NCBI RefSeq assembly: GCF_001687605.2
Contig: NZ_CP016539.2
Span: 588,501 to 652,500 of the forward strand
Direction: 5' to 3'
Length of the DNA stretch: 64,000 bases
From: Planococcus plakortidis
GTDB lineage: Bacteria; Bacillota; Bacilli; Bacillales_A; Planococcaceae
Shown here: positions 62,159 to 64,000 of the stretch, one piece after another
How positions within the stretch are numbered: the stretch's first letter is position 1
Layout of the letters: every line of letters starts with the position of its first letter
Program-made: the position numbers and the translations under genes
Notes under the pieces: model-generated
What the model saw: the letters and a program-made list of their open reading frames with translations, nothing else
What the model was told of the DNA's origin: nothing
Database searches by the model: none

Positions 62159-62194
62159 GAAGCCCGAATCCTTTATTGGATTCGGGCTTCTTAT
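62159..62194 (+). terminator. terminator of the lipoprotein pair
   Basis: AGAAGCCCGAATCC pairs with GGATTCGGGCTTCT around five bases. The following 150 bases are strongly A+T-rich. Confidence 0.93.
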
Positions 62195-62363
62195 TATGAA
62201 AAAATTTTTAAAAAAAATTTGCTTTGAAAATAAATTAGAATTTTATCAATAAAAATAAAAAAATTCTGTTTATTATAAATTTTTTATGCTATTATGAGAA
62301 AAAGTTTTCTTAAAACATATTTTTTACTGTGTCACTGTAATTTTAGAAAGTAGGGAATCTATC

Positions 62364-62906
62364 ATGGATGAAATTCACCAAAAGATTAAGCATTTAAGAA
62401 TCGAACAAGGTTTAACTTTGAAAGACCTGAGCGAGAAGACAAATCTATCTGTCAGTTTTTTATCACAAATTGAGCGAGGATCTTCCTCTTTGGCGATTAC
62501 TTCTTTAAAAAAAATAGCGGATGCATTCGAAGTTCCGATCACATTTTTCTTCGACACTGAAGTGAACCACAATTACATGCTCCCGGCGAAAGAAAGAAAA
62601 CCTTTCAAGTTGGAAGGGGCGCCGACAACATACAGTCGATTGAACGGTGAATTCGGCGGCAGGAGTTTGGAGCCGCTGCTCGTTACGTTAGCTCCAAATC
62701 AGGAGCAAAATCAGACTTCGAATCACCCGGGTGAAGAATTCTATTATGTTTTGAAAGGAGCTGCCTTATTCAAGGTGGATGGCAAAGAATATATCGTGAG
62801 AGAAGGTGATTCCATTCACTATCCTTCAGAAGTGCCTCATTCCTGGGAAAATATTTTGAACGAAGAAACGGTCATCCTATGCGTCCTGACTCCGGTGATT
62901 TTTTAA
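62364..62906 (+). CDS. XRE-family regulator with C-terminal cupin domain
   Basis: 180 residues. The helix-turn-helix (IKHLRIEQGLTLKDLSEKTNLSVSFLSQIE, in adjoining parts at 8-37) is followed by a cupin sensor with NHPGEEFYYVLKGAALFKVDG and HYPSEVPHSWENIL. It has the same architecture as the 22.5-kb regulator but only modest sequence similarity. It is 28 bases upstream of the hydantoinase-type gene, so it probably controls that operon. The gene and its flank are A+T-rich relative to the window. Confidence 0.9.
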   Translation: MDEIHQKIKHLRIEQGLTLKDLSEKTNLSVSFLSQIERGSSSLAITSLKKIADAFEVPITFFFDTEVNHNYMLPAKERKPFKLEGAPTTYSRLNGEFGGRSLEPLLVTLAPNQEQNQTSNHPGEEFYYVLKGAALFKVDGKEYIVREGDSIHYPSEVPHSWENILNEETVILCVLTPVIF

Positions 62907-62933
62907 TTTAAATGAAGGAGAGTTGATTATTCA

Positions 62934-64000
62934 ATGAGAGTAGCTACTGATATTGGAGGAACATTTACAGATTTGGTTTATGTCGATGATCAAGGTGTTG
63001 TGGGAGTTGCAAAGTCCCACACGACTCCCCCCAATTTTGAACAGGGAATCATTGACGTCATTAAAAAAAGTGAAATTGACCAGCAAACGATTGAAACCTT
63101 TATCCATGGAACGACTGTCATTATCAACGCTCTAACTGAACGAAAAGGTGTGAAAACCGGGCTCATCACGACGCAAGGTTTCCGAGATGTATTGGAAATC
63201 GGAAGAGGAAATCGGCCGGATCTGTTCAACGTGCGCTACAAGAAACCGGCTCCTTTTGTGGAACGCTACCTGCGGCAAGAGGTGGAAGAACGATTGAACC
63301 AAAAAGGCGAAATCGTTGTTCCGCTCGACCAAGATCGCATTAAAGAATTGGTGGCTTATTTTAAAAAGGAACAAGTAGAAGCACTCGCCGTTTCTTATTT
63401 GCATGCCTATAAAAATCCGGAACACGAGCAGCAGACGGTCCAATTGATCAAAGAGCTTTGGCCGGAAATCTCAGTCACTGCTTCCCATGAAGTCACCAAA
63501 GAATGGAGAGAATATGAACGTACTAATACAGCAGTTTTGAATTCGTACGTTAAACCGATTGCATCAAAATATATTAATAAACTGGATGCGAAATTGCTTG
63601 AAAATAAGGCCAATAGCTTTAACTATATTATGCAATCCAACGGAGGGACGACGACATTTGAACAGGCCAAAAAGACGCCAATCAATATGGTCGAATCCGG
63701 GCCGGTTGCCGGTATATATGGTGCAGCCTACCTGGGAGAAATCATTGGAGAGAAAAATGTCATTGCCTTCGATATCGGTGGGACGACGGCAAAGTGCTCG
63801 CTCATCAGCAACGGCGAGGTAAAGGTCTCTACGGATTATTACATCGAAAAGGATAACCTGAATGCAGGATATCCGATCAAATCCCCCGTCGTTGATATTG
63901 TGGAAATCGGAAACGGCGGTGGCTCAATTGCCTGGATAGATGAAGCAGGATCGTTGAAAGTCGGTCCCCATTCAGCAGGAGCTGTGCCAGGCCCTGTGGC
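62934..64000 (+). CDS. hydantoinase/oxoprolinase family protein, HyuA-type (partial)
   Basis: The frame is open from ATG 62934 to the window edge (355 codons; the rest lies outside). It begins with RVATDIGGTFTDLVYVDD, the ATP-binding phosphate-1 motif of hydantoinase A/oxoprolinase. FIHGTTVIINALTERKG, KEWREYERTNTAVLNSYV, MQSNGGTTTFEQA and VIAFDIGGTTAKCSLI follow in the expected order. It hydrolyses hydantoins, 5-oxoproline or similar ring compounds with ATP, or acts as an acetone-carboxylase-like subunit. Its HyuB partner is expected just beyond the edge. Confidence 0.93.
   Translation, partial: MRVATDIGGTFTDLVYVDDQGVVGVAKSHTTPPNFEQGIIDVIKKSEIDQQTIETFIHGTTVIINALTERKGVKTGLITTQGFRDVLEIGRGNRPDLFNVRYKKPAPFVERYLRQEVEERLNQKGEIVVPLDQDRIKELVAYFKKEQVEALAVSYLHAYKNPEHEQQTVQLIKELWPEISVTASHEVTKEWREYERTNTAVLNSYVKPIASKYINKLDAKLLENKANSFNYIMQSNGGTTTFEQAKKTPINMVESGPVAGIYGAAYLGEIIGEKNVIAFDIGGTTAKCSLISNGEVKVSTDYYIEKDNLNAGYPIKSPVVDIVEIGNGGGSIAWIDEAGSLKVGPHSAGAVPGPV

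Overview
The window looks like a chromosomal segment of a low-to-mid G+C Bacillota of the Planococcus/Planomicrobium type (family Planococcaceae/Caryophanaceae). The evidence is strong AGGAGG-type ribosome sites, Bacillus-like families (YitJ, GerW/YtfJ, AdaA/AlkA/Ogt, YdhK, BioY with a BirA box, DUF4385), a SAM-I riboswitch, many short acidic lipoproteins, and dispersed extragenic repeats of the kind found across Bacillales. The genus is an inference. No rRNA, tRNA, phage, transposase or CRISPR array was seen.

Layout. 0-7 kb: a DUF6544 gene, then a SAM-riboswitch-controlled methionine operon (yitJ-metH). 6.9-11.5 kb: a flavin-dependent monooxygenase and a TAXI-type TRAP transporter operon. 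11.6-18 kb: a cation efflux protein, nagA, and a probable copper-handling neighbourhood (YdhK-like lipoprotein, BNR-repeat lipoprotein, phytoene-desaturase-like flavoprotein, 16-cysteine four-helix protein, SHOCT protein). 18-26 kb: acetyltransferase, methyltransferase, CorA, GerW, and an XRE-cupin regulator divergent from an MFS/ornithine-cyclodeaminase-like pair. 26-31 kb: bioY with a BirA operator, the adaA-alkA-ogt alkylation-repair operon and small genes. 32-38 kb: a LacI-type regulator followed by palindromic operators and a HisD-like/GntP/3-hydroxyacyl-CoA-dehydrogenase-like/SDR catabolic operon of unknown substrate. 38-39 kb: a gene-free zone with three tandem copies of an element of about 247 bp whose stems co-vary. 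39-46 kb: transporters, an epimerase-like protein, a nucleotidyltransferase and membrane proteins. 46-49 kb: a PBP2a-like lipoprotein that lacks its catalytic motifs, next to an Abi-family gene. 51-57 kb: a two-component system and an ABC exporter with four 11-bp-spaced sites upstream. 57-62 kb: small membrane proteins, an M48 peptidase fused to ankyrin repeats, and a cluster of acidic lipoproteins including a stub paralogue. 62-64 kb: an XRE-cupin regulator and a hydantoinase/oxoprolinase gene that runs off the end.

The most unusual points are the co-varying tandem repeats at 38.0-38.7 kb, the transpeptidase-dead PBP2a-like lipoprotein, the HisD-like catabolic operon and the 21-nt minisatellite at 31.8 kb. 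Protein families were assigned by reading motifs, not by database search. Many start codons were moved downstream to the first ATG/GTG with a good ribosome-binding site.
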